Part shown: piece after piece, positions 34,397 through 43,588 of the stretch
Numbering within the stretch: position 1 is the stretch's first letter
Layout: every line of letters starts with the position of its first letter
Assembly: GCA_977006965.1 (NCBI GenBank)
Contig: OZ345361.1
Coordinates: forward strand, 1,922,001 to 1,986,000
Direction: 5' to 3'
Origin: Phymatolithon calcareum
Taxonomy: Eukaryota > Rhodophyta > Florideophyceae > Hapalidiales
DNA length: 64,000 nucleotides
The notes under the pieces: generated by a model
Told to the model about the DNA's origin: nothing
Database searches by the model: none
The model's input: the letters and a program-made list of their open reading frames with translations, nothing else
Program-made: the position numbers and the translations under genes

Positions 34397-35245
34397 TTAC
34401 TCGTTGACCCATCCCTGCGAACAGCTGGTCCAACTATTGAGCTCTCCCTTGGTAAACCACAAGGCAATCTCGTCCTTGGCGGTGTCCACGGCATCGCTTC
34501 CGTGACTGCAAGAGAAAGGTTGTAAATAGCTTGTCAGCAATTGAACTGGCGCCGACGCAAACGAAAAAGAGCACAGCGAACAAAAATACGTACATGATGT
34601 TCTTTCCGGTGACGACAGCGAGGTCGCCGCGACTGCGCAAGGAAATGAGTCCCACGAGCATCGACTTCGTCAGATATCGACTATCATAATGATTAATGGG
34701 TTAAGGATGGCAAAGAGGAGAATACATACATGGTACCAGGGGCGCTGTTGAGAGGGTTAGTCTGACCGATCATTGTGCGACTGGATTACGAAAATCACAA
34801 AAATGAAAAACAAGAAGAAGAAGAGTTAGCACAGCACGATACCCCAGACACAGCACAAAATCCTGAATCATACTCACCCTTGCTTTACAACGTCTTCACC
34901 CTCCCAAACCATCGCGACAACAGGTCCAGAGCTGAGGAATTTGGTGAGCGCAGGGAAGAACGGACGCTCGGAGAGATCGTGGTAGTGGCGACGCGCCATT
35001 TCTATGGTAGGGGTGACCATCTTCATGGCGACAAGCTTGTATCCGCGCTTCTCAAAGCGCTGGATGATCTCCCCAACTAGCCCACGCTGCACAGCATCGG
35101 GCTTCAGCATGATAAACGAGCGCTCGGTCTTATCAGCGTAAGCAACAGATGCGCCGAAAGTCGCGGCAGCGCCAAAGGCACCGGCACGGAAAATGTGACG
35201 CCCCGCAAGCGTGGCCGCACGGGCAAGGAAGGACGGAGCTGCCAT
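34397..35245 (-). CDS. Nucleoside diphosphate kinase, organellar type (four exons)
   Basis: Exons on the minus strand are 35245-34878, 34780-34730, 34632-34594 and 34505-34397, joining to 188 residues. The introns are 34781-34877 (97 bp), 34633-34729 (97 bp) and 34506-34593 (88 bp), all GT-AG. The product transfers gamma-phosphate between nucleoside triphosphates and diphosphates. After an Ala/Arg/Phe-rich leader of about 38 residues, ending in AYADK, the NDK domain begins [20 protein letters not shown]. The active-site histidine lies in the NIIHGSD motif (His154), which is split by the third intron. [14 protein letters not shown] is rebuilt across the second. The leader suggests mitochondria, less likely plastid (inference). 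The gene is divergent from the aminopeptidase P gene, with a MITE between the two. Confidence 0.93.
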
Positions 35246-35475
35246 TGTTAGAAGAGATTGCTACCTTCGACGACAAACTTTTTATTGTTGGTGACTGCAG
35301 ATCGACGTCGATTTCGTCTATCGATCGGCGGATGAGGGGATCTGGACATAGGGATCGAGCGGATGCCATTGGTGGGACCAAGCGCAAATGCCATGCATCC
35401 GAATCTCATCTGTAAGCCGCTCATTACTGTAAGTGGAAGAGTAAATAGGCCATATTATGGCCATGACCAACTGTA

Positions 35476-35866
35476 GGAATGAGCATCGATATCCAAGTAT
35501 CAACTGAACAGTTGATTATCGGGCTCATTTTCGCGATATCAATGAATATCAGAACTTTGCAAAATTATCAACAACTGTAATGGCAACTAGATTCACGTTT
35601 GAAGACACGTGTTGAGTAATGCCAGAATATTTTTCTTTACTTCGAAAATATCTGCAGTACGGAGCTGTCAGACACGTGTATCATTTCGACAAGGAGAAAT
35701 ATGCATTGCTGGCAGTTGATATTGAGTGATATATCAACGAGAACGAGATTATCAGTCCGTGAGTGTTTTTAGCTGATATTTTATCATATCATTATATAAT
35801 ATCAATGTTTGGGGGAAAAATATCAACAGTTGTATCAATGCTCAGCATTTCATTGATACTCATTCC
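35476..35866. mobile_element. AT-rich MITE flanked by TA
   Basis: The left end, ggaatgagcatcgat at 35476, matches the inverted right end atactcattcc at 35866 with a few differences. TA sits on both sides (35474-35475, 35867-35868), as expected for a Tc1/mariner-type target, though two bases prove little. Inside, atatcaa and its complement recur many times, making the 391-bp unit highly self-complementary. It occupies the intergenic space between NDK and aminopeptidase P. Confidence 0.45.
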
Positions 35867-36116
35867 TACTCAATTTATACTTTTCGCAGCAATTCGCTGG
35901 CAATCGGCTGAACTGTAATGTACGTGCTGTCGCCAGTGAGCACGAGATCCAAAGTTCGTCAGCAATCCAAGGCAGTTTTCGGGGTGCTCCACGAAAAAAG
36001 GCAAGTCCGTACAAAGCCCGACTTTGCGCCCCGTCCGCGCACGAGCGCGGTATCCCGATCTCGCCATCAAGCGTAAACGTGAAGAGGGGGCGACGCCAGG
36101 CGGGGCGAGCTCACCG

Positions 36117-37994
36117 ATGGATGCACCTTCCCGCGTCTCCGCGCTGCGAGAGCTGTTGCGCGCCCGCGGGCTCACCGCTTACCTCGTCCAGAGCGAAGAT
36201 GCGCACATGTCGGAGTATGTCGCGGCCTGCGATCGCCGACGCTTCTTTATGACAGATTTTTCCGGATCTGCCGGAGTCGCCCTCATAACTCTCACGCATG
36301 CCTACTTGTGGACTGACGGAAGGTATTTCGTCCAGGCTGCCGCCGAGCTTGACAGCTCTGTCTTCACTATGATGCGCATGCACGAAGACCCCCCTGTCGA
36401 CGAATGGGCTGCGGAGAATCTTCCCGCCGGCAGCGTCATTGGTGTCGATGCAACGACAATGTCGATTTCGGCTATGAAGCGGCTCAACAATGCGCTCGCC
36501 GGTGCGGGTCCTGAGAAGGTCACTGTCAAAGCACTGTATGGTGCTGGGGAAAATCTTGTGGATCTCATATGGGGCGACGCCCAACCGGCAGCCCCGGCGT
36601 CGCAAGTGTTTCTCCATGACGTGACGTACGCCGGGGAAACCGTATCCAGCAAGCTGGCCAAAATTCGCTCTTCCATGAAGGATCGCAGTGCCGCAATGTT
36701 GGTCGTCACTGGCTTGGATGAGGTGGCGTGGTTACTTAATCTGCGTGCGTCGGATGTGAGCTATAATCCAGTTTTCTGGAGCTATGTCTTGGTCACTCAA
36801 GAGAGTGCCACGCTATACTGCGAAAGTGCGCGATTCGGACCTGGTGTTGCCGAACAAATTGCTGCCGATGATATTTTCGTACGTCCGTACGGGTCTGTCA
36901 TGACAGACCTTGAAACTTGCCCGCTGCCCGCGCGCGCCAAGGTCTGGTTGGACCCCAATGGTTGCAACTATGCGATCCAGTGCTGTTTGAAGAAGCGGAC
37001 TGGTGCGAATGCTGTTGAGTTTTTCAAAAAACAGGGTCCCATTCCCCTGCTAAAAGCCGCGAAAAACAACGTTGAACTCGCCGGAACGCGCGCATCTCAC
37101 GTCCGGGACGGCGTCGCCCTGTGCAAATTTCTGCGGTGGATTGAGGAAGAGGTCGTTACGCACGGCCACGAGCCGACCGAATGCGAGGCTGCTGATAAGC
37201 TGGACGGACTTCGCGCCCAACAAGATCTATTTGTATCTCTCTCTTTCCCAACAATTTCTAGTGCAGGTTCTAACTGTGCTGTGATTCATTATCGTCCCGT
37301 GGAAGGAAATTGCGCAAGAATCACAAAGAAGGATATGTATCTTGTAGACTCCGGCGGGCAGTATCGTGATGGTACGACTGATGTCACGAGGACAATGCAC
37401 TTTGGCGAACCGACACAGTGGGAGAAAGAATGTTTCACGCGCGTGTTGCGCGGACATATCGCTATCGATATGGCGGTTTTCCCCAAGGGTACCACTGGTC
37501 ACGTGTTGGATGCGTTTGCGCGGGCTCCTCTGTGGCAGAGTGGATTGGATTACAAGCATGGTACTGGACATGGGGTCGGATCTTTCCTGAACGTGCATGA
37601 GGGGCCACATGTTATCTCTTTTAAAACGCAGGCACTTGGGACTGCGTTGCAACCTGGCTTTTTGACAAGTAATGAGCCTGGATACTACGAGGAAGGCAAC
37701 TTTGGAATTCGAATCGAGAACATTTGTGTGGTGGAGGAAGCGAACTTGGATACATGGCTGGCGAAAGAGCGTCCATTTTATAAGATGGAACACGTCACCT
37801 TCGCCCCTATCCAGGCAAAGCTTATAAATCCAGAGTTTATGACCAAGGCTGAAGTGGCGTGGGTCGACAAGTACCATATGGAGTGTTACGAGAAACTCTC
37901 TCCGGGCCTCAAGGACGATCCGGAAACTCTTGAGTGGTTGCGAATTAACACACGTCCCCTCATTGCTCAGCTTGCAACCATGAGCGGTGAATAG
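36117..37994 (+). CDS. Xaa-Pro aminopeptidase (aminopeptidase P), M24B
   Basis: This one-exon gene codes for 625 residues from the chosen start MDAPSRVSALRELLR; the frame is open to an ATG at 36024 that would add 31 basic residues. Aminopeptidase P removes an N-terminal residue preceding proline. The product has the three-domain layout of eukaryotic cytosolic enzymes: two N-terminal creatinase-like domains (FFMTDFSGSAGVALIT near residue 42; LLNLRASDVSYNPVFWSY near 207) and the C-terminal pita-bread domain. All five metal ligands are present: Asp411 in DSGGQYRDGTTD, Asp422, His485 in GTGHGVG, Glu520 in NEPGYYEEG and Glu534 in GIRIEN. The length matches the family. No targeting peptide is visible with the chosen start. 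It is head to head with the NDK gene. Confidence 0.95.
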   Translation: MDAPSRVSALRELLRARGLTAYLVQSEDAHMSEYVAACDRRRFFMTDFSGSAGVALITLTHAYLWTDGRYFVQAAAELDSSVFTMMRMHEDPPVDEWAAENLPAGSVIGVDATTMSISAMKRLNNALAGAGPEKVTVKALYGAGENLVDLIWGDAQPAAPASQVFLHDVTYAGETVSSKLAKIRSSMKDRSAAMLVVTGLDEVAWLLNLRASDVSYNPVFWSYVLVTQESATLYCESARFGPGVAEQIAADDIFVRPYGSVMTDLETCPLPARAKVWLDPNGCNYAIQCCLKKRTGANAVEFFKKQGPIPLLKAAKNNVELAGTRASHVRDGVALCKFLRWIEEEVVTHGHEPTECEAADKLDGLRAQQDLFVSLSFPTISSAGSNCAVIHYRPVEGNCARITKKDMYLVDSGGQYRDGTTDVTRTMHFGEPTQWEKECFTRVLRGHIAIDMAVFPKGTTGHVLDAFARAPLWQSGLDYKHGTGHGVGSFLNVHEGPHVISFKTQALGTALQPGFLTSNEPGYYEEGNFGIRIENICVVEEANLDTWLAKERPFYKMEHVTFAPIQAKLINPEFMTKAEVAWVDKYHMECYEKLSPGLKDDPETLEWLRINTRPLIAQLATMSGE

Positions 37995-38141
37995 TATGCT
38001 TGGTTGATAGTTGTCCGATCCTTGTTGATCATGGCCGTACAAATGTACAGTGTCACCGCCGAAAGTGCCAGTGATCCCCGGAGGGTACTGGTGCCCTCGA
38101 CGATGTAATGATCAGAAAAGTATGTACTACAGAAGTAAAAT

Positions 38142-38806
38142 CTACGACGGAATGGAACCGGTTCTTGTCAGATGCGGAGGACGTGGGAATCCCAGCAGCT
38201 CCTTAAGTCCACAAGTGCCGATATTGGCAGCAGCATTGCAGTCGCGGTCGATCTTCTTCGCAGTACAAGTGTTGTCCAAGTCCGCTCGGTTGTTGATGCA
38301 ACGAAACACACTTGAACGTCTTGTCTCAGCCGAAAGCCGCACGAGTGACAGCACATAGATGTTCTGAACTCGTCGGTGAGAACGACAGGAACCATCAGGG
38401 CCATCGATCGCAAGAGGCGCTTTTGAGGGCATGGACCCCGCCGCCCGGGGCAAGCCACGACTGCGCCGAAAAACACAAATCTCCGATGTGCACAAAGTTC
38501 CTTCTTCCTCTTCCGTTTCATCTTTCCGCGCTCCATCCTTAGCGTCTCGAGCTCTTCTCCAAACGCGATTCTTGTTGCCATATTGTGCGCATTTCTCTGC
38601 CGCGCACGAAAACGTGCAAACCTTCGTCGCTGCCTGTCTTCCGAAATGAGCTCTGTGATCAGCTTGTCCAGGTTCTCGTACGTCGTGGTTGCAAATGCCC
38701 TCGCTTCACCTGGAACACGAAGAGTCATCTTGTTCAGTTGGCATAGCGCCTCCTTGTAATCTCCAACAACGAGGCTTTTCTCCACCTTTTCCATGTGCCG
38801 TGCCAA
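38142..38806 (-). pseudogene. Fanzor/TnpB-type RNA-guided nuclease relic (C-terminal part)
   Basis: The minus-strand frame 38806-38168 reads into a Cys-Cys-His-Ser-Cys zinc ribbon preceded by VLTDEFRTS, the layout before the ribbon in Fanzor and TnpB proteins. At about 38300-38310 a one-base shift moves the signal to the next frame, which supplies the second half of the ribbon (VFRCINN) and the RuvC-III motif IDRDCNAAANI. Upstream, the RuvC-like segment reads RFVFFGAVVACPGRRG, where an acidic residue is usual. The N-terminal half of the protein is absent. A basic coiled segment (RMERGKMKRKRKKEL) lies between. A decayed copy; no terminal repeats were found, and an (ATCC)n stretch lies near its 5' side at 38870. 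Confidence 0.65.
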
Positions 38807-39399
38807 GGACTCGAAGCGATACTCCTTAGATGAAACGTAATTGACTAAGGGAGCTTAATAAAACAGAAATCCATCCATCCATCTAATGACGAGTACAAGC
38901 ATGGCGTGCAATCCCATATGCAATTCCGGGGGCTCCTTTTCATTTGCAATCCCGGATTGCAATCCCAAAGGAAATCTCAATCCATGAAGCAATCCCCCAA
39001 AATTGCAACTGCGAGCAAGTAACTTGGCAGCGCAATCAAATTGGCTCCACCCCTGCTACCAGTGTTCATACGTGGTGGATTGATGGCATTGGAGCTCGAG
39101 GCTGTGGATAGTGAGTTGAGAAAAATCTTCTAGAATTTCGTCTTGCTTTTACTGCTTTTACTGTCAATAAAAGAAAATTGTAATCGCTCTAGCTGGAGAT
39201 TCAGCGAACGGGGTAGCCCGTACAGTTGCTAAGGTTCTAGAAAGGGCGATATTGGCGTTTGAATTCGCATCGCGAACAAATGAGTTGATGGTGCAGTGGC
39301 TATCGTCTGTAGAGTTGTTTTTTCCCTATCATTGTGGCTTGTCTTGGGCAACGAAGACGTATGGCTCTTGTTCTGCACTACGCCAATTATTGAGTCAAC
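38807..39399. other. Intergenic with a GCAATCC/ATTGCAAT cluster
   Basis: A short (ATCC)3 run at about 38870-38885 resembles a retroposon tail. From 38908 to about 39010 the words TGCAAT and GCAATCC recur at least seven times. No gene is supported. Confidence 0.4.
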
Positions 39400-39835
39400 G
39401 GTCAGAAAAGACCAGGAGACAAAGGGACCGAGAAAGCACAAAAAACGGAGGAAAGAGAGACAAGCAAACAAAACCCCCAAGACAAACAGATAAAATAGGC
39501 GAGAAGATGTCGGCGTCGTCCTCGGGCGGCGACCTTGGATGGGCCGTCAACCTTGAGACAGGCGCACGAAAAGAGGGAAAGGGACCTTGAGCGCGATTGT
39601 TACCGAACTGGCTTGTGCGGCGAAACGGTTGCGGTTAGGAACATACAATCCCGAAGAAGACAAACAGATAGAATAAGCATGAAGATGTCGGCGTCGTCCT
39701 CCGGCGGCGACCTTGGCTGGGCCGTCGACTTTGAGACAGACGCACGAAAAGGGGAAAGGGGACCTTGAGCGCGGTTGTCATCGCACTGGCTTATGCGGCG
39801 AAATGGTTGCGGTCAAGAAGGGGTGGGAGAATTTC
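39400..39835 (+). repeat. Dispersed repeat with a ~178-bp tandem duplication
   Basis: Two successive copies (about 39481-39660 and 39661-39835) each contain gatgtcggcgtcgtcctc followed by a frame reading SGGDLGWAV and a gcgcacgaaaag word. The same family appears once, in opposite orientation, at about 62453-62720 (SSGDLGWAADLETRAQKG). The short reading frame conserved between copies suggests an old coding origin, but each frame is only 60-110 codons. Family unknown. Confidence 0.55.
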
Positions 39836-40560
39836 AATTCCGCATGGTCGAATGGACGTGAAGGCGAGCTTGAGCGTGCGCCATGCAAGCAGTCGAGGCA
39901 AAATTCGAAGATCTCCCACCTTCCTTTACTCAGATGAACAAACTAACTATCTTAAATACTACCAGCGAAGCGAAAAAAAACATCGCATAGATACACGAGA
40001 GATACGATTCCCTTACGGGCCGGCAGATCACTTACTATGGGCATCGTGAGGATCGCGATCCGAGTTGCGGGCGTACAGTCACGAGAGAAACCGAAATCCG
40101 AGCTCCGAGGCGTACAGTCTGGACAAGAAAAGCCAAATAAACAGCGGGTGCGACAACGTCACCGCCCATCATCATTGCAGTATGTGAGACGTTCGTGCTT
40201 GCGTGATGAAATGTTTTAAATTTTCGATCTTTCTCTTTGTCTTATGGATGGAACTATACTTGTCAGGAACGTGCAGTGTTTCCTAAACCATTTGATCACC
40301 GCCACCTGAAAAGGTCATACCGCACAGTCGCCAAACGTGCGCTTTATTAATACGTATTCCCCGGTCGCAAGCTTCAGATGCAAACCGAGTCTGCTGGTTG
40401 AGGTGGACGAAAATGGGCCCATGACTCAGTAGGCATAAGGCACAGCCACCGGAGCCACCTTCATTTACTCTTATCTTTATGTCAGCCCAAAATAATTTAC
40501 GTTTATCATATTTCATACATCATCAATTTAACATTGTTGACGTATGATAAGGATAATACT
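39836..40560. other. Intergenic, no supported feature
   Basis: Short frames at 39765-40049 (+) and 40283-40516 (-) show no domain or repeat relationship. Confidence 0.4.
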
Positions 40561-40895
40561 GTTACAGCAGGGGAATGTTATGGGGGGGAATAACACTGAT
40601 TTTTTTGTTTCAAAACTTGTCTGCAAAAGCATGACATTGTTGTGCCGGCAAAAATTATGAGTTCAGGCTGTATCAATAATAACTCTTGTTTACAGAATTT
40701 TTCTATTGTTTTTCACCACAAAATCGAATACTGCAACGAGAGCGACCGCTACATTGGCAGCTCCCAATATTCCGGGAACGAGGGCCATATTTTCAGCTTT
40801 CATTCTCCTTTTTATGAAGCAATTAATCACTGCAAAATTATATCAAACACACACTATAGACGCAAATCCAAAAAATCGGTATGATAAGGGGTTAG

Positions 40896-41170
40896 TGTGG
40901 TAGGTAGTACGACGTGTACGTGCGGTAGCGAGCGCCTGTATCGGAAGGCTGTGTTGGAGTGGGGAGAGCGCGCGCGCAGATGGCAAAATGAAAGGGTACG
41001 AAAATACCCCCCAGACCCTCCGTCTCCCTCTCCTGTCTGGGTTCCCCTTTTACTGCTTGGAAAATCCGAGAGATTATAAAGGGAGATGTAGAAGAATGTG
41101 ATTGGCCATATAGTGACCAATGGCGAATAGGAGGATGCGGTGCTACACGTGTAGGCATTATGATGCCACA
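40896..41170 (-). repeat. 3' LTR (left)
   Basis: Starts TGTGGTAGG and ends ATGCCACA on the plus strand. A tataaa at 41075-41080, in plus orientation, lies about 500 bp before the ATG of the H3-tail ORF and could drive its transcription (inference). Confidence 0.9.
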
Positions 41171-41181
41171 CCCCCCCTCTT
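41171..41181 (-). promoter_or_regulatory. Polypurine tract
   Basis: On the minus strand AAGAGGGGGGG directly precedes the 3' LTR, the normal primer site for plus-strand DNA synthesis of an LTR element; it fixes the element's orientation. Confidence 0.75.
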
Positions 41182-41580
41182 GGCGTTATTTCGGGGGATG
41201 CCCAGAAATGGCGGGAAAATTATACACATGGAGGCACACGTGGCGTTTTGGACATAAAATATCAAATATTGCTGACAGTGGAGGTACGTCCAAGGGCCAA
41301 CCTCCAAACTGCGCAACCACCGTACGCGAGCGAAACGACCGCACGAGCGAGCGAACCAACGAGCGGAAACGCGCGCGAACAACACGGCGACTATCCACGC
41401 AACGCGAGCGACTGCCCGAGCGAGTTCCGAGAGCAACCGTTGGACTTTTAGCGATCTGCGGTCGCCGCGGCACGATAGCCAAACACCGGTGCGTGCGGCG
41501 TGGGATGTGCTAGCGAAAGGTGTCTGTCAATGACGATCGGCCCCGCAACCCCCTCCAGTGTTTGGACAGTCGGTCGCAAT

Positions 41581-42777
41581 ATGGCGGTCACCAAGCAGAC
41601 AGCGAGTAAGTCCACGAGCGGAAGAGCTCCGAGGAAGGAACTCGCTACGAAGGCTGCGCGCGCCGTCAAGCATCCTGGGGAGGCCAGGGTGCTCGAGATG
41701 ACGGCGTGCTGGGTGGAGCAGAAAGAAGAAGGCGGTCTGCGCTACTGTTTCCACCACACCCGGCTTGGTCCAAGGGAAGTCGAGGAGGTCGATTTTATCG
41801 ACGTCTTTGGACCGAGCATATACCAGTGGTGTAGAAGAAGGCCCAAACGCAAGCTGACGGTGCATGATGCAGCGCGGTGGGGCTTTCTTGAGGAAGAACG
41901 TGGAAGTGCGAGTAGCAGCGCAGGCTGGGCGTTCCGGAAGATCAAGCTCTCGGACGGTCAGAAGGAAGGAGAGACTGATGGCCGCTACTACGCCTCCGCC
42001 GATAAGAAAGGTCTGAAGTGGTATCCAATCTTGCTGTATACCATGGACATGACCAGGATTGCTGGCGTTCCCGTCGGCGGTAGAGGCAAGGTCGGAAAAA
42101 CACACAGCATGACAGGGAATGGCATAGTGGTCTTGGGACTTGACCCTATGTATCTCTGTGTGGACGCAGTAGACAAATGGTGTGTCGACCACAAAGGTCG
42201 TGCTTTGCGCCTGGATCGTTCCGGGAGTCGGGGTGCAAGCAGGGCTGCCAAGTCGTATTACCGTGCAGAGTATCCGGTATATTATCGGACGGGCGGTGAT
42301 ACAACGTGCGTTTTGGCGGCAGTGCTGAACGGAATCAAGGAGCTGGGACAACCAGATGATGCCCGTGAAGTGATGCGGAATGTGGTTCAAGGACGAGTGG
42401 ACGAACCACGCTTGAGAGGTCTAGCAGACCTGTCAAAATGGTTTTCGGACGCAGTGGGAAGGTACGCGCTAGTACGTGTACCTGGACTTGGGGATCCAAC
42501 TCCGAATTGGCTCATGCAGCAAAATAGCGGGATATACCTCATTACCTTGCGTGGCACGGGATTTGAGAACCACATGGTGGTTATTGATGCCAATAGGAAA
42601 CTTATTTTCGACAGCATGGAGCGCTGTGCCTTGAAGCTTAGTCCTCAGGCGTTGATGGCATGTCTCGGAGACGGCGTCAGGTTCGATTACGTCGAAGAGG
42701 TGCGGATGATTCCGATGGTTACAGGGAAGCGGAACAGGCCCCGGAATCGGAAGAAGAGGAAGAGAGGCTCGGACTAG
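41581..42777 (+). CDS. Histone H3 tail-like N-terminus fused to papain-like domain
   Basis: The frame is open from 41500, but the ATG at 41581 places the H3-like tail exactly at the N-terminus, giving 398 residues. Residues 1-26 after Met begin AVTKQTASKSTSGRAPRK and continue ELATKAAR; they match the canonical H3 tail at 21 of 26 positions. Differences are R2V, R8S, G12S, K14R, Q19E; K4, K9, S10, K18 and K23 remain, K27 is Ala, and the histone fold is absent. A middle region with no recognised family follows. The C-terminal part has Cys243 (TTCVLAAVLNGIKELG), His331 (ENHMVVID) and Asp336, ordered as in papain-like cysteine peptidases (inference), then a basic end (RPRNRKKRKRG) like a nuclear localisation signal. 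It lies antisense inside a Copia element. The protein at 29295-30419 shares only the C-terminal domain. Confidence 0.75.
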   Translation: MAVTKQTASKSTSGRAPRKELATKAARAVKHPGEARVLEMTACWVEQKEEGGLRYCFHHTRLGPREVEEVDFIDVFGPSIYQWCRRRPKRKLTVHDAARWGFLEEERGSASSSAGWAFRKIKLSDGQKEGETDGRYYASADKKGLKWYPILLYTMDMTRIAGVPVGGRGKVGKTHSMTGNGIVVLGLDPMYLCVDAVDKWCVDHKGRALRLDRSGSRGASRAAKSYYRAEYPVYYRTGGDTTCVLAAVLNGIKELGQPDDAREVMRNVVQGRVDEPRLRGLADLSKWFSDAVGRYALVRVPGLGDPTPNWLMQQNSGIYLITLRGTGFENHMVVIDANRKLIFDSMERCALKLSPQALMACLGDGVRFDYVEEVRMIPMVTGKRNRPRNRKKRKRGSD

Positions 42778-42911
42778 GTGGGGGAGATTTGAGCATGAGG
42801 TAGTTGTGCGAATGCGCTTGGTTGATTATGAATCGTGAATAGTGATAACGAGTTTAGCAGAGATTTACAAATTGTGTTGCGAACAGATAGTTCGGTGCGC
42901 TTTGGGTAAAG

Positions 42912-43511
42912 TCATGTTGGGAGGATTCCCGATACCATTGTGTTGTTCAATGTTTTGAAAACAACAGGATTGACTTTGGTGAGCGCGTCTGCTAGATTCT
43001 GAGATCCAGGTATCCACTGCATAACTGATATATCCCCAGCCTCAAATGAATCACGAAGACGAGATACAGTAGGACGAAGACGATAATCACGACCCTCGTG
43101 TAACTTAGTGATCGTGGAGTGTAGACCATACGAATGGACGGTGAGAACTAGTGGAATTTGCTTGTGCGGAGATATGATGACCGACATGCATTCCACTAAC
43201 TGAAGCGAGCGGTCGGCAGACTCTGCAGCGGCAAGTATTTCGGCGCCAACGGAGGAAAACGATATCCGCGACTGCTTGCAACTGTGCCAATCGAGAACGT
43301 GGTACACAGAGCGGTCATGATGGGGAATGTATAATCCCGTGATAAATCCTGTTTGGCCGTAAGAGGATGTTTCAGTACTGGCATCAGAGAAGGAAAGAAG
43401 CGAGATAGACTGGAAAGATGAGTGGTCTAGGAGAGGAGTCGGTAGCGAATTATAGAGGAGGGCTGGCGAAAGCTGACGAAGTTGATGGAACGCAGAGTTT
43501 GCTTCCTTCAA
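42912..43511 (-). CDS. Copia RNase H domain
   Basis: This frame ends pol. Copia RNase H landmarks are in order: LSFSDAS (first acidic residue), WHSCKQSRISFSSVGAEILAA (second, Glu), TVHSYGLHSTIT, and MQWIPGSQNLADALTK (final Asp). The third acidic position seems to be His in TVHSYG, which would impair catalysis if the alignment is right. The frame is separated from the polymerase frame by roughly 80 bases with a shift, so the pol gene of this copy is broken or was never a single frame. Confidence 0.75.
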   Translation of the reverse strand: MKEANSAFHQLRQLSPALLYNSLPTPLLDHSSFQSISLLSFSDASTETSSYGQTGFITGLYIPHHDRSVYHVLDWHSCKQSRISFSSVGAEILAAAESADRSLQLVECMSVIISPHKQIPLVLTVHSYGLHSTITKLHEGRDYRLRPTVSRLRDSFEAGDISVMQWIPGSQNLADALTKVNPVVFKTLNNTMVSGILPT

Positions 43512-43588
43512 GTGTTTGACACGAAGACTCCCAACATTCTGCTGGAGTGTGCTGGAAGCAAGTGATGCTTGAGGAAGAACTCCATGGC

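Noticed and set aside
37227-38042. 271-codon minus-strand frame under aminopeptidase P
   Set aside because: The plus strand has all catalytic ligands in frame; this is its mirror.
41581-41700. A genuine histone H3 gene
   Set aside because: Only the tail is present; no part of the histone fold follows, and five of the first 26 tail residues differ.
41527-42390. 287-codon minus-strand frame opposite the H3-tail ORF
   Set aside because: It lacks any motif, while the plus frame has a recognisable tail, Cys/His/Asp pattern and coding-like codon use; it is a shadow.
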